A DNA stretch of 64,000 nt from the NCBI GenBank assembly GCA_036435485.1, contig CM071594.1, positions 198,674,216-198,738,215 on the forward strand, read 5' to 3'. Numbering within the stretch: position 1 is the first letter of the stretch; every line of letters starts with the position of its first letter. Origin of the DNA: Saposhnikovia divaricata. Taxonomy: Eukaryota; Streptophyta; Magnoliopsida; Apiales; Apiaceae. Shown in pieces: positions 9,890 through 21,679 of this stretch. The notes beneath the pieces were generated by a model. That model saw only the letters and a list, made by a program, of their open reading frames with translations. It had not been told where the DNA came from and did no database searches. The position numbers and the translations under genes are program-made.

Positions 9890-12800
9890 AATAATAATAA
9901 AGCAAGGGTGAGCAATAGCCCACCAAGAATAATGTATAACTGAACGATAATATATAACAGTTCAAAAGTATCTTTCAAACCATATGCCATGCATTTACGG
10001 AAATGATGTCAGTATCACATAAACGATGAAGTTACAAGGTAACTCAAAATGTATATATAGGTGGAAATATCTGCTGTGTCAAAGATAAGCAAGATCTTAT
10101 CATTTATCATAAAAGAGGAACTTGCAGGAAAAATATTGCAATTCCAATTATGAATACTTTTCCAATACTGCCAACAATGATAATGTTGCGGAAAATAAAA
10201 GAATTTGAATGATGAACTAATGCTGGAGTATTCACCGCGCCCACTGTTCCAATCCTTACGATGATCAGTCGCAGATTGTATAGCTCAATTTAGATGTACT
10301 ACCGGTAGAAGGAAGAACTGACGGATTTACTTGTCTACCGCCCTGTTAGATCTCCCCGGCCAACTGTTGGGCCAATGGGATGGACCGGCGCTACTCGGCC
10401 TCTTACACGACTCCAAGTTTGAAAAGAAGTTCACGACTCTGAACGTAAAGTTCATCCCCCTTTCCCCAAGTATGATACTTGTTGATAAGACTCCACAAAG
10501 TAGTCGTATCTAGTTGGAAAGGAAAATTCAACATCATATCTCCCAAGCTGCTGCTTGTTAGAGGATACCATCTTGTTCCAATAATCTCACCCCTCGAATA
10601 ATGAGAAGGTTACTCAAAGTTTCAATTGATAAACAACAACCAAGTTACGAGTGAAAAGAATAGTTTTACAAGATTTATGACCGGGAAGTCAACAAGATAA
10701 ATAACATTGCTCAAGTAGGTTCCCCTATAATATGGAAGTTTGAGCGAGCATTTAAATCCTTTTAAGATAGATTTAAATGAAAAATAAAGAGTTGGGAACC
10801 TTTCCTTGATAAAATAGTCGTAAAAAGACTCCGAAATATTTTACATAATATCTGGAGGTGAAAGATAATCTCCGAATAATATAAATCATTTTAAAAAGAA
10901 TTTAAAAGTGTTAAATAAATATTCCAAGAATATTTATTAACTCAATAATAGTTACGGAATATCATTAAATCATAATATTGCTCATAAGTAATCCTCGAAT
11001 GAATATATAGAATTATTTAGTAAATAAATCCCTCCTTAAATGAATATTCAAAATAATATTCATTAAATAATTAAACTCCAATAATTATTTAAAATAATAT
11101 TCAATAAATAAGTCAAACCTTAAATGAATATTTGAAAATAATATTCATTTAATAAATAATCTTCTAAATGAATATCCAAATAATATTCATTTAGTAATCA
11201 AAATTTTTAAAGGAATATTCGAAATAATATCCCTTAAGTAAATAGAACTTCCAATGAATATTTTAAAATAATATTCATCAAGTACATAAAACCTTAATTG
11301 AATATTTGAAAGTAATATTCATTTAATAAATAATCTTCCAATGAATATCAAAATAATATTCATTAAATAATCAACTCGAAGTGAATATTCGAAACTAACA
11401 TTCATTTAATATCTCTCGACTGAATTAATACTCGAATAACATTCCTCGAAAGATTTCCAAGTATTTGATACTTTATGGAAATATAAATAATGTTTTAATA
11501 ATAACATTCCTCAAAATAAATAATAATCTGCCGTTGGAATCCCTCCGGGTTTCCACGACTATTTATATATCTCAAAATACCGACTCCCGGTCTATATTTA
11601 AGAATGAATATCATATGCCCTTCGCTAAGGGTCTTATCAAAACAATCCGGCTTACAACTGATAATTCGTATCTAGTCTATAAGCCAATATCAATTCAGGG
11701 AATAGGTATCATAATATAATTTGACAATAGGCATGCATGCTATGACATATGTATCAGAAACAACAGATATACATATGATCAAAACAACAGTTCCAAGGTA
11801 TTGGAAACTTGCCTGGTAATCGGGTGTGGGTAGAGATAGCGTGTCCTTGGTCTGCTCGATGTTCTATAACAATCAGAACATTCGAGATTAACCACTTAAC
11901 ACCTTATAAAAGTCTAAGTATAAACTTCACTTAAGTCGAAACACGTTTTCGAATTATCTCGTTATACACCTTTTAGTGTACTCTTTTTATCACCGATACG
12001 ATCCGACATTTGTTCGTTATTAAGACATGTCATCATACCCACACTTGGTATATACTTAAGCCATGTAAGTGATAAAGTAGGTCTTTTACGTACCAAGATT
12101 ATACCTCGGGTTTTATCGTCCGTTTTCTAAGTGTTTTACCAAAGTTATAACCAAACGGGTTTTTAAGGGTTCGTTCGCGTTTAACCTTGATTCGAACATT
12201 TTTATAAAATAGGAAAACGATCCGTTTGACATGTGGTTTTCTCTCATACCTTCCTTATGACCTCTAGTATTTATTTACCAAGATTTGCCACTGAGTAACA
12301 AGCTTTACGGGGGTTCAATTAAAGTTACGAACTTTTACTTACGGTTTCGAACAAATTTTACTATATTGGCCATAACTCCTAAACCGTAAGTCCGTTTCAT
12401 ACGTTCTTTATATCAAAACGAAGCTTGGAACATTATCTATCTTATCATGGCAAAATACAACCCTGGACAGTGAGTTCAAGCTATTGTGATGCACGGTTTT
12501 TAAAGATTATCAAAAATTCGGCATTACAACGGCTTATGAGTCGAATATTTACCAATTCCAAACCTTCCCATAATCATTGTATCCACTCCAAACAACAAAT
12601 ATACATGATTTATAACCATGAACTGAGGCCAAGCAATGCCTTTCCGTTCATCTAACTATCTTTAACATTTATCGAAACCCCATTCATAATCATGCTTATA
12701 ATCATGCTTATAACCTACTAACAACATAACTAACTTAGATCACTCAAGAACATACATAAAACTCAAAGTAGATCTAGGGTTTCAAGGGAATTATACCTTC

Positions 12801-14046
12801 TTGAGAATTTGTACTAGCCTCACAAAGCCTTGTATGGTCCTTAGGAGTGCTTAAGCTTGCTAGATCAAACAAAAGATTCAAGGAAAACAAAGTTAATACA
12901 TGAAGAACACTATTCATCATCATCTTTCTTGATTTTTTTTGAAAATGGAAACCGTGGAATTTGGACTTGAAATTTCTAGGATATTAGTTTTGTGAAATAT
13001 AGGACTCACCATAAAAATTACAAGATCAAATGATGGTTGGAAGTGGGATTTCCCCCTTGGAATTAATGCTAAAGTCGAATGGAAGAACAAGGAGAGAGAG
13101 AAGTGTTTTGCTTGGTTGCTTCTTGAATAATAATGCATAAAGTAATGTTTTAGGATAATATATCATCCAAGGTTGCTTTATTAAAGGTGTGATGTCATGG
13201 ATGATGCCTTTGGATGGACAAATGTTGTTGTTTAAGTGGTAAGATGAGAAAGAGATGCTAAGTACTTGGTTGCTTTCTAATCTTGCTAGTTACTCTTGTA
13301 AATACTTAGTTACTTGATCTCATCCACTTGAGCATGCTTGCCCCTTGGTTCTCTTCTTGTATCTTTGTCCGGTTATTGCTTAATTCATTGATCGTTCGGA
13401 GGAATAACTCATAGATTTCTAATTAGGGTTTACCAGAAATCTTTTTAATATTAATACTATCATTCTCCATATTTCTTACTAACTTTCGAATTCAAATTCC
13501 TTAAATCCTTTCGTAAAATCCTTAAGTCTATCAGTGTCCAGGGAACTCTCAGAGAAAATAAAAGTGCGGTTTTTCAGAATCCGACAGCTTTTACATACAC
13601 TTATTTTCCCCCTGGATCACTAATACGAACTCGGAAATCCGTTCCGAATACTTCTATATACTGTCGTCTCATAATATTCTTACTTCCACCAAAAACACTA
13701 TTCATTCTTTATTCTTTCTTTATTCCCTATATTTATGATAATGTCCCTGCTCTCTCTCGGGCGTTCTTTAACCCTTTTTATGGAACCACTGGACTAATCG
13801 TTATCGATCTGGATGACATGAGAATATTCTCCTGCTTGGAATTGCCATATCTTATTCCCCTAGGAGATAGATTATTCTTACCTAAGTTGTCAACCCTTAG
13901 CATTCTTCATGACATATAAGTATTTGAATCCATATCTATTCCATTCATTCACTAGAGCTGGTGACCTTGTTGTCGAAATCATTGTTCCTCATTTTATCAA
14001 TACTTAATAAAAAGTTTTAATTCTACCGAAAATTTGGGTTCTTACA
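9890..14046 (-). repeat. B-minus 5' LTR, right segment
   Basis: It continues the LTR broken by C and ends GGGTTCTTACA at 14046. The inverted copy at 54639-58512 (B-plus) is homologous along its length. With the left segment the LTR is over 4.3 kb. It contains the AT-rich repeat block at 10890-11470, the CTACCGGTAG palindrome at 10299-10308 and, on the minus strand, a GTGAGT site (13004-13009) that also occurs in B-plus. No gene is visible. Confidence 0.8.
10890..11470 (-). repeat. AT-rich degenerate tandem repeats in B LTR
   Basis: Roughly ten or more diverged units, each containing GAATATT and AATATTCATT with spacing of about 40-70 bp. The inverted B-plus LTR has the matching array at about 57150-57860. 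Confidence 0.7.
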
Positions 14047-14047
14047 G

Positions 14048-15422
14048 ACTCAAAATGTCAAATGTCTATATCCGAGGTTTCTACAGCTAATATTAAATGA
14101 TTTTTTGAATGATGAAGACAGGGTACGCTTTGAAAATGGCAAAAGGTGGAATGTTCTTACATGAAGACGAATGTAATTAATTACATAAGCAAAAAGAACT
14201 ATACGAATGTGCCTACAGTCCTAACTGAATATCTAAAGACTGTCCCACTTCCGTTGTTACCAAGACCAGTGAGAGCAGGTATACGACAAGGTAATATTTT
14301 AATCCCTGCTATTCCAACCTCTGTATTCCCTGTTGTGTCACAGGAAATACAGTTTCTACAGCCCCTAGTGGCCATCTTACCCAACCAAGAGCAGATCCCA
14401 CCGACTCTAACATAGGTCGAAGAGCCCATTCTACAAATGCAAACACAAACACAACAAACTCCTACTCCTCAATTGTCACTTAAACGACCATCCATCAACA
14501 CTTTTGAGGGAGATAGTGCCTCAGCAGCACCACATAAGGAGTTAGTTACATCAGCCGCTCTACCTCGTTCTAAACGGAGTAAACCCAATGAACCTGAGGT
14601 AACGACAACTGTTAGTGAAACAATTCTTCCTTATCCAATGAGTGAAAATGTAAATGAGGTTGAATTGACGGGAGCAACTATAAGAGTGGTTGATGATCTT
14701 TCTAAAGATCAAATGCCTTCACAGGCATCCGAGGTGGAATTACCTACCTCAATAACTGCTGGTGAATCTTCCATTTTACGGAAAGATCCATCGGTAGGTG
14801 GTTCTTTTATAAACCAAGTGTCTTCACAGATATACGAGGGAAACTTGGGTTTTGTTCCATTTAATCGATTCAAGTTTAACCTCCCAGAGGGAAAATCTCT
14901 GGATCTCTTTCGAGATTTACCACTCTTTACCAGTGGTCGGTAACTCACTTCACGCGAGGACGGAAGCTCACGAACTTTCATTGCACCATCTGTGACCTCT
15001 GAAAAAGGGGCTAGGATGATTTCATTTGCAGGTACACATCTCGGTGGAAGCTCTGGAAGAGAGTTGAGGGAAACACAAACAGAACATGTAAGTGTAACCC
15101 AAACCACTAAACCGAGTGAATATAGAGTGTTGAGTGAAACACCTGCAGAACATATGAGTGAGCAACCTACTCAACCACATGCACCTGTAACTAGAAAGGA
15201 ATACAACAGACTTCTTATACGGGTCCAAACAATGGAGAAAGAGTTGTCAAATATCCGTAAGTCCATTGCAAAAATCAAAAATTTGCAACTTATTCAACAT
15301 GATGTATTCCAGTTTCCATTGAATACCATGGCAACCCAGTTTAATGATGCAATCAACTCCTTGGTAAAGTCATCTTCGTCTAATTTACCAACTCCACATC
15401 CTACTACTCTGGAGGATAACCC
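14048..15422 (+). pseudogene. Downstream (env-position) ORF of F, decayed, 5' piece
   Basis: The first stretch is open to a TGA at 14162-14164 and contains KCLYPRFLQLILN, which resembles KCHYLRFLTLIFN in the downstream ORF of G. After a frameshift the frame used from 14146 runs to 15422 with in-frame stops at 14413-14415 and 14941-14943. The middle part is rich in Ser, Thr, Pro and Glu and looks disordered. The last part has a short coiled-coil-like helix (MEKELSNIRKSIAKIKN). E inserts at 15422, and the frame resumes after E at 21341 and ends at 21446. I see no signal peptide or membrane segment, so the envelope label often used for such ORFs is positional only. Confidence 0.65.
15418..15422. 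repeat. Left target-site duplication of E (AACCC)
   Basis: AACCC precedes the left LTR of E and recurs at 21336-21340 after the right LTR. This 5-bp match confirms that E inserted as a unit. Confidence 0.9.
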
Positions 15423-16173
15423 TGTTAACTCGAATAACTTGTAGAAGGGGGGTTGAATACAAGTTTTATAATCGTGTCTGATTTTTGCTTGATTAGATGA
15501 ACAAGAACAAACGAATGAATCAAAGTTTGTTCGTATTAAAATAAATCAAATACAAACTCTACCAAAGGTGTACAATACCTATAGCAGCTGCTGACAATAC
15601 AAATCTCTCTCTCTTTGTTTGTTTCGAACTCTCGAATACAAACCTTAACAGAGCTTCACACGATATGCACACTAAAATTCACAATTCCGCTCTTTTTACA
15701 ATGATATATAGAGAGTATTTATAATGCTACCTATCAACTAATAACAGAATTATAATCTATCTATGACAATGTTCTGCCGTCCAGTTGATAGTTTCCATCA
15801 ATAGAGAATTTGTTTCCTTCACGATATCTTCTTGCTTGTTTTTCAAAACAACGATCCTATTTTATAGCACTTGCCAGTTTCTGTAGCATCTATAATGACA
15901 TCATCAGTAACACGACTGATATCAGGATTTCCCATTGCATCAGGATCTGATCATCCCATCAGTATTTGATCAGGATCTGACTTGCTGTATCAGGATCTGC
16001 TCTTAGTTCCTGAAATGTAGTCTCTGACACACTGTTCCTGACAAACCTCCATAGATTACTGTCTAACACATATATCCTATACAAAGTGCTAAATCCTTTA
16101 TAAGATCAGGATATACAAGAAGTATTAGCAAAATTCTATTCATAACATCACAACTTATGAATTATTCCTAACA
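15423..16173 (-). repeat. E 3' LTR (left copy, 751 bp)
   Basis: It begins TGTTAACTCG and ends TTCCTAACA. It is a direct repeat of 20576-21335, with roughly 2-3% differences and a shorter CT run. A TATA-like TATAAATA lies at 15716-15723 on the minus strand. The motif ATCAGGATCTG recurs several times between about 15920 and 16005. Confidence 0.88.
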
Positions 16174-16867
16174 AACCAAATATAATATCATCAACATAAA
16201 CTTGAACTAAAAGCAAATCACCTTTTATCTTTCTAAAGAATAGAGTTTTGTCAATTGTACCTCTTGTGAAGCCATTTTCAAGAAGAAATTTAGACAAAGT
16301 CTCATACCATGCTCTTGGTGCCTGCTTTAGTCCATAGAGTGCCTTGTCAAGTTTGTAGACATGATTTGGAAACTTTGGATCAACAAAACCAGGTGGTTGC
16401 TCCACATACACTACCTCATCAAGTTTGCCATTTAGAAAAGCACTTTTTACATCCATCTGGTATACCTTGAATTTTGAATGAGCTGCAAATGCAAGAAACA
16501 TTCTGATTGCCTCCAATCTTGCTACAGGTACAAATGTTTCATCATAGTCAATTCCTTCTTCCTGAGAATAACCCTTGGCCACCAGTCTTGCTTTGTTTCT
16601 TACAATCATACCAGATTCATCTAGCTTGTCTCTGAAAACCCATTTAGCACTAATAATAGATCTATTTTTAGGTCTTAGTACCAGTTTCCAAACTTTGTTC
16701 CTCTCAAACTCATTCAATTCTTCCTGCATTGCTACTACCCAATCAGGATCCTGTAAGGCTTCTTTAACCTTCTTAGGTTCATTCTTTGAGAGAAAACAAC
16801 TGTACAAGCATTCATTTTGAATTGATCTTCTAGTTCGAACACCACTATTTGGATCACCAATAATCAA
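16174..16867 (-). pseudogene. pol: Copia reverse transcriptase, truncated at active site (E)
   Basis: The frame is open from 16867 and covers the N-terminal and palm parts of a Ty1/copia reverse transcriptase: VWKLVLRP, WVFRDKLDESG, NKARLVAKGYSQEEGIDY, VYQMDVKSAFLNGKLDE, YGLKQAPRAWYE and the catalytic VQVYVDDIIFG. Directly after that motif the frame runs into LTR sequence and ends in a few unrelated residues. The thumb and all of RNase H are missing, so it cannot be a working enzyme. It shares most motifs with the G reverse transcriptase. Confidence 0.85.
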
Positions 16868-17209
16868 ATCTTCAGTATGATCCTTTGTCCATTTTCTAAC
16901 AGGTGGTAGATTGCTCCTGCTAGACTCTCCCCCTAAGTTAGTGGTATCTCTTGTAGAAAAGTGTTCATTTCATTCAAAAGCTCCCCCTTGATCAGTAGAA
17001 TCAGTGGATTCAATACTGCTGCTAGTTTCTGATCTTCCTTCATTAGACTCTGAAGGATCAGTTCCTGATGAAGTAGACTCTGAACGACTAGTCTGATCCT
17101 AACCAGTACTGCATTCTCCTTGATTGAATTGCTCCCCCTCAATAGTAGCATTCCTTTGAGAAGCAATAGATATTTCCTCTAGAGAGCCTTCATCATCGCT
17201 GGAGAGAAT
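16868..17209 (-). other. Decayed integrase-to-RT linker of E
   Basis: By position this is the acidic, serine-rich linker between integrase and reverse transcriptase. Only short frames survive (for example 16933-17166, and in-frame stops near 17099 and 17211). G has the equivalent linker in open form. Confidence 0.55.
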
Positions 17210-17949
17210 CTAAGAATACTTAAGATTTTCAAATTCTAGATTGTCATGGCTTTCATCAGTTTGCAAAATTCCAAACTTCTTATCATCAAATGCAACATGA
17301 ATTGATTCCATAACAATGTGAGTTCTAAGATTGTATACTTTGAAGGCCTTTGATGCTGAATATCCTAGAAAGATTGCTTCATCCGATTTTGCTTCAATTT
17401 CCCAAGTTGTTCTGGATGAACTTTCAGGACATAGCATTTGCATCCAAAGATGTGAAAGTATTTCACACTTGGTTTCTTTCCTTTGATCATCTCATAGGGT
17501 GTCTTACCATGAGCATTTACCAAGGTACAGTTTTGAGTGAAACATGCAGTGTTGATAGCTTCTGCCCAGAAATAGGTTGGAAGCTTTGCATCTGCAAGCA
17601 TGGTTCTTGCTGCCTCTATGAGAGTTCTGTTCTTTCTTTCTACTACACCATTCTGTTGAGGTGTTCCAGGTGCAGAAAACTGTTGAGTAATTCCATTGTC
17701 TGCACAATACTCCTCTATTGTAGAATTCTTAAATTCTGTACCATTGTCACTTCTGAGCACTTTGACCTTGTACTCAGAGCTGTTTTGAATATTCTTGAAA
17801 AGTTCAATGATTTGCTGAGGAGCTTCATCCTTGTTGTGTAGAAAGAATACCCATGTGAACCTTGTGTAATCATCCACTATAACTAGAGCATATATTTTCT
17901 TGTTGATAGACATAATGTTTACTGGACCAAATAAATCAAGATGCAGCAT
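17210..17949 (-). pseudogene. pol: Copia integrase catalytic core (E), frameshifted
   Basis: The main frame (17949 to 17365) carries the D,D,E core: LDLFGPVNIMSINK, the second Asp in SDNGTEFKN, and the Glu in NGVVERKNRTLIEAAR. WAEAINTACFTQN and KPSVKYFHIFGCKCYVL follow. The frame shifts near 17400, and the second frame (17443 to 17210) holds the C-terminal part (EAIFLGYSASKAFKVYN). All three catalytic residues are present, but the reading frame is broken, so no complete integrase is made. Confidence 0.85.
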
Positions 17950-18025
17950 GTGAAATGGTTCAGTAATTGAGTTTTCTATCTTGCTCTTGAAAGTGGTTCT
18001 TCTTTGTTTTCCAAGCTGATAAGCA

Positions 18026-18259
18026 TCACAAAGTCCATCTTGCCTGAGGTAGGCCTCTCACCAGATGGTGCTTAACAAGTTGATTAAGCTTCTTGAAGTT
18101 GAGATGTGAGAGCTTCTTGTGCCAGTTCCAGCTTTCATCATTTGATGCCTTGCTGTAAAGACATATTACAGTTCCTTTAGATGTGTCACTCAAGCTGGCT
18201 TCATATATGTTACCATGTCTCTGACCAGTCAAAACAATGTCTCCATTCTTCATATTCAA
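18026..18259 (-). pseudogene. pol: GAG-pre-integrase segment (E)
   Basis: It contains WNWHKKLSHLNFKKLN, matching the zinc-binding domain before copia integrases (compare LWHKKLSHLNF in G). It is cut from the integrase core by stops and shifts between 17950 and 18025. Confidence 0.8.
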
Positions 18260-18310
18260 GATTTTGCATCCTTTACTGTCAAAGATTGACTGGTAACCCT
18301 TATCACCCAG

Positions 18311-18547
18311 TTAACTTATGCTTAAAAGTGTGTGTTTCAAGCCTTCAACCAGTGCTACGTTTTCTATGATGACATTCCCCAAAATATTTGTGTCATATCC
18401 CAGAGTTTCTCCTTTGTTGCCATCTCCAAAGGATATTACTGGGCCAGCTTTCCTCTTAAACTTTGTAAGCGGGGACTTCTTTCCAGTCATATGTCCAGAG
18501 CATCCACTGTCCAAGATAATTGAATGCTTCTTTCCAGTGCCCTGCAA
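18311..18547 (-). pseudogene. pol: Copia aspartic protease (E)
   Basis: It contains the active-site motif LDSGCSGHMTG followed by the glycine-rich flap-like region (SFGDGNKGETLGYD) and VALVEGLKHTLLSIS, the usual protease-to-integrase boundary. It is an isolated frame, separated by stops from gag upstream and integrase downstream. Function is inferred from the family, where it would cleave the Gag-Pol polyprotein. Confidence 0.82.
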
Positions 18548-18562
18548 ACAAAAAGTAGCTAG

Positions 18563-19811
18563 TTAGAATTTTTTTAGGACCCAACTTTGATTGGATCCTT
18601 TCTTACTAACTTTTGAACCAATAGGCTTTGAAGATTTGGCTTTTGATTTACCTGTTACAGAGTCAACCTTAGACTTAGATTTCACAAACTGTTTGTGACT
18701 AGGAGTTTCAAATTTCAAAGAATAATAGTCATAATACAGTTCATGATATTCCTTACACATATAAATGGAATGAAGTAAACTACCACAATGATAACAGGGT
18801 TCTTGTGGTTGGTATTGAATTCTCTGAGTCTTGGGGAATCTGGACTCAGTTTTCCAAGAAGGTTTTTGATTGCAGTCTAGGGCCAAATGATTATGATTTC
18901 CACATTTATAGCATTTCTTCCTAGGTGCATCAGGTACATTCTTGTAATTATTCTCTTTGTTAATACCTTCTTTTCCATTCCTATTTCTTCTGATCTTGCT
19001 AGACTCTGAAATACTTTCTAGTCTCTGTTTCAACTGAGACTTAGACAGAAAACCTATGTTGACATTCTTAGGTTTTTCTAACACTCTGTCATCTAAATTG
19101 CTATTGTTAATTCTTTTGTGCACAACTGGGGTACCTTTAGAATCAACAAATTTAACATGTTTAGGTTCAGAAACTATCTTCTTACCTTCAGACTTAGATG
19201 TGCTAGCTTCAATTTTATTATCATCATTGACAATAGCTACAGTATCTTCTTGCCTAGCCTTATCAAAACCTAAACCATTAACTTTACCAAGAATTTGATT
19301 TTCAATGATTTCTTTAGTCTTTTTACCAGAATTGTTAATGGTTTTAATCACATCTCTCTCTTCCTCTAGTTCTTTTCTGACATAGTCATAAGCCTCAAGG
19401 ATAACACCATAATCATGCTTAGCTTTATCAGAACTTAACCGATATTCTTCCATTTGAATTAACTCAGATTCAAGAAAATTACTTCTACTAACTAATTCAT
19501 CATTCTTAGCCTTAAGTTCATCTTTTTCACTAGCAAGCTTTATCAAGCTTGATAATTGTACTCTTGCCTTTGTCACTCTTCTTCTCCTCTTTCTTCTGAA
19601 AAGATCCTTTGCCAAATCTTCTCCTGTTGAATCTTCCTTTTTTGAAAGCTTTAGTAAACATAGCAAAGAGTTCTTGCATCTCTGATTCAGAATCATTATC
19701 TTCAGAGTCTATATCTGTAGTCTCTGACTCAGAACTTTCTTTGCTCTTCTTCTTCCTCAAGTCTCTTTCAGTAGATTCAGACTTTTCTTCTGGAAGTTTC
19801 TTTGATTCAGA
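18563..19811 (-). pseudogene. gag: Gag C-terminal half with zinc knuckle (E)
   Basis: Two overlapping frames (19760-19530 and 19696-18563) together give an acidic Ser/Glu stretch, a basic stretch (GRFNRRRFGKGSF), a coiled-coil segment (ELKAKNDELVSRSNFLESEL), a CCHC zinc knuckle (CYKCGNHNHLALDC) and a second cysteine/histidine motif (CYHCGSLLHSIYMC). A shift near 19540 joins them. Such a long gag extension is typical of Sirevirus-like copia elements. An in-frame TAA at 19812-19814 separates it from the N-terminal half. Confidence 0.8.
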
Positions 19812-20526
19812 TTAAGCAGTGAGTGTAACAGTTTTCATCTTTCCTTCACTCCTGCTCTTTTTCTGCTGCCTGTCAAGTTCATAAGCTCTCAATTTTCCAT
19901 AAACTGCTTCTAATGATATTTCATCCAGATCATTAGCTTCCTCAATTGCAGATATCTTCTCATTGTAGAAATCAGGAAGAGCTTTCATGAACTTAGTATT
20001 CATATCCTCCAAGTCATAATATTTACCATGCATGGCCATCTCATTGATGAGTTTAATAAATCTATCAAAGGTGTCAGTAAGTGACTCACCAGACTTGGAT
20101 TCAAAGTACTCATACTGTTGTATGAGAAATGTCCTCATATTCTTCCTGACAAGTTTTGTTCCTTCACAGTGAACCTTTAGATTGTCCCATATCTCCTTAG
20201 CAGTCTTACAAGAAAGAACATAGTTAGTGAGAACAGAATCAAGACTGTTGAATAGTATGTTTCTCACTTTAGCATCATTAAGAACGTTCTCCTTTTCCTT
20301 ATCTGTCCATTCAGATTTAGGCTTCTCTACTTATGTTCTGGAACAACTTTTCCTTCAACAGTTGCTTGAGGAACAAGCCTTGTTGGAACAAAAGGCCCAT
20401 CTCTGATTCTGTCAAGATAATCAGGATCTGTTGCTTCCAGGTGATGCAACATCTTCACTTCCCATAGAGTATATTCATTTCTCTTGAGCATAGGGATTTA
20501 GTATTACCATCCTTGTAACCAGACAT
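19812..20526 (-). pseudogene. gag: Gag N-terminal half, UBN2-type (E)
   Basis: ATG at 20526 lies 50 bp inside the 5' LTR and opens MSGYKDGNTK, the expected gag start. After frame damage in 20268-20480 the frame from 20267 is open and matches the copia gag capsid domain (YVLSCKTAKEIWDNLKVHCE, YEYFESKSGESLTDTFDRF, KFMKALPDFYNEKI). It corresponds to 42144-42545 plus the start of 41029-42093 in G. Confidence 0.82.
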
Positions 20527-20561
20527 GATTGCAGATCTTTATGATTATTCGAAATCAACCT

Positions 20562-20573
20562 GCTCTGATACCA
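20562..20573 (-). promoter_or_regulatory. Primer binding site of E (tRNA-Met type)
   Basis: It reads TGGTATCAGAGC on the minus strand, two bases from the 5' LTR. Confidence 0.85.
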
Positions 20574-20575
20574 AT

Positions 20576-21335
20576 TGTTAACTCGAATAACTTATAGAAG
20601 GGGGGGTTGAATACAAATTATATAATCGTGCCTGATTTTTGCTTGATTAGATGAACAAGAACAAATGAATGAATCAAACTTTGTTCGTATTAAAATAAAT
20701 CAAATACAAACTCTACCAAAGGTGTACAATACCTTTAGCAGCTGCTGACAATACAAATCTCTCTCTCTCTCTCTCTCTGTTTGTTTCGAACTCTCGAATA
20801 CAAACCTTAACAGAGCTTCACACGATATGCACTCTAAAATTCACAATTCCGCTCTTTTTACAATGATATATAAAGAGTATTTATAATGCTACCTATCAAT
20901 TAATAACAGAATTATAATCTATCTATGACAATGTTCTGCTGTCCAGTTGATATTTTCCATCAATAGAGAATTCGTTTCCTTCACGATATCTTCTTGCTTG
21001 TTTTTCAAAACAACGATCCTGTTTTATAGCACTTGCCAATTTCTGTAGCATCCATAATGACATCATCAGTAACACAACTGATATCAGGATTTCCTATTGC
21101 ATCTGGATCTGATCATCCCATCAGTATTTGATCAGGATCTGACTTGCTGTATCAGGATCTGCTCTTAGTTCCTGAAATGTAGTCTTTGACACACTGTTCC
21201 TGACAAACCTCCACAGATTACTGTCTAACACATATATCCTATACAAAGTGCTAAATCCTTTATAAGATCAGGATATACAAGAAGTATTAGCAAAATTCTA
21301 TTCTCAACATCACAACTTATGAATTTTTCCTAACA
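20576..21335 (-). repeat. E 5' LTR (right copy, 760 bp)
   Basis: It is a direct repeat of 15423-16173. A TATAAATA box lies at 20878-20885 on the minus strand, followed by a short leader and a CT microsatellite (about 20758-20778). It ends CCTAACA before the AACCC duplication at 21336-21340. Confidence 0.88.
20878..20885 (-). promoter_or_regulatory. TATA box of E 5' LTR
   Basis: It reads TATAAATA on the minus strand. The same box is in the other E LTR at 15716-15723. Confidence 0.6.
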
Positions 21336-21340
21336 AACCC
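21336..21340. repeat. Right target-site duplication of E (AACCC)
   Basis: It is identical to 15418-15422. Confidence 0.9.
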
Positions 21341-21446
21341 AACTGAGGGGGAGAAGTTGGATGATCAAGAAAAATCTACTAGGCGTAAGGGTAAAGAAAA
21401 GGTTGTTGACACGGAATTAACTTTATTTTGGGAAAGGAAAAGCTAA
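21341..21446 (+). pseudogene. Downstream ORF of F, last 35 codons
   Basis: This is the exact continuation of the F ORF that stops at 15422. Removing E and one target copy keeps the frame, which runs to TAA at 21444-21446. The residues are charged (STRRKGKEK). 21447-21665 is 3' untranslated sequence without a gene. Confidence 0.7.
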
Positions 21447-21665
21447 TGGGAGTATTAGTGCTATGTGGAAAGAAAGCAAGGCAAACTTGAAAATATGTTC
21501 AGTCTAGAGGAACAATTTGTCTTGTACTTGTTCAAATTTTAGAAATCTGGAAAATGTATATATGATCCAGAATGCGCTTTAATATTATTTATCTTTGTAT
21601 TTATTTTTGTTTTTTGTATCAGTTGAGTTATCCTCTAGGAATTTGCTTGTCAAACCCTAACAATC

Positions 21666-21679
21666 AAATAGGCGGAGAT
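21666..21679 (+). promoter_or_regulatory. Polypurine tract of F
   Basis: AAATAGGCGGAGAT stands directly before the LTR start TGTAAAGC. G has AAATAGGGGGAGAT in the same role. Confidence 0.75.

Larger units (their letters stand above)
15423..21335 (-). mobile_element. E: copia deletion derivative with intact target duplication
   Basis: E is a 5.9 kb minus-strand Ty1/copia element with LTRs of 751 and 760 bp, a tRNA-Met-type primer site and the domain order gag, protease, integrase, reverse transcriptase. The reverse transcriptase stops right after the YVDDIIFG motif at the 3' LTR. RNase H, the 3' untranslated region and the polypurine tract are absent. The coding frames carry many stops and frameshifts. 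Confidence 0.88.

Noticed and set aside
16575..16820. Plus-strand ORFs opposite the E and G pol genes (also 17350-17841, 38092-38322, 62861-63118)
   Set aside because: They are antisense shadows of clearly recognisable reverse transcriptase and integrase frames.
20562..20573. tRNA-like 3' end sequences at primer binding sites, considered as tRNA genes
   Set aside because: Only 12-20 bases match a tRNA 3' end; no cloverleaf surrounds them and they sit at LTR edges.
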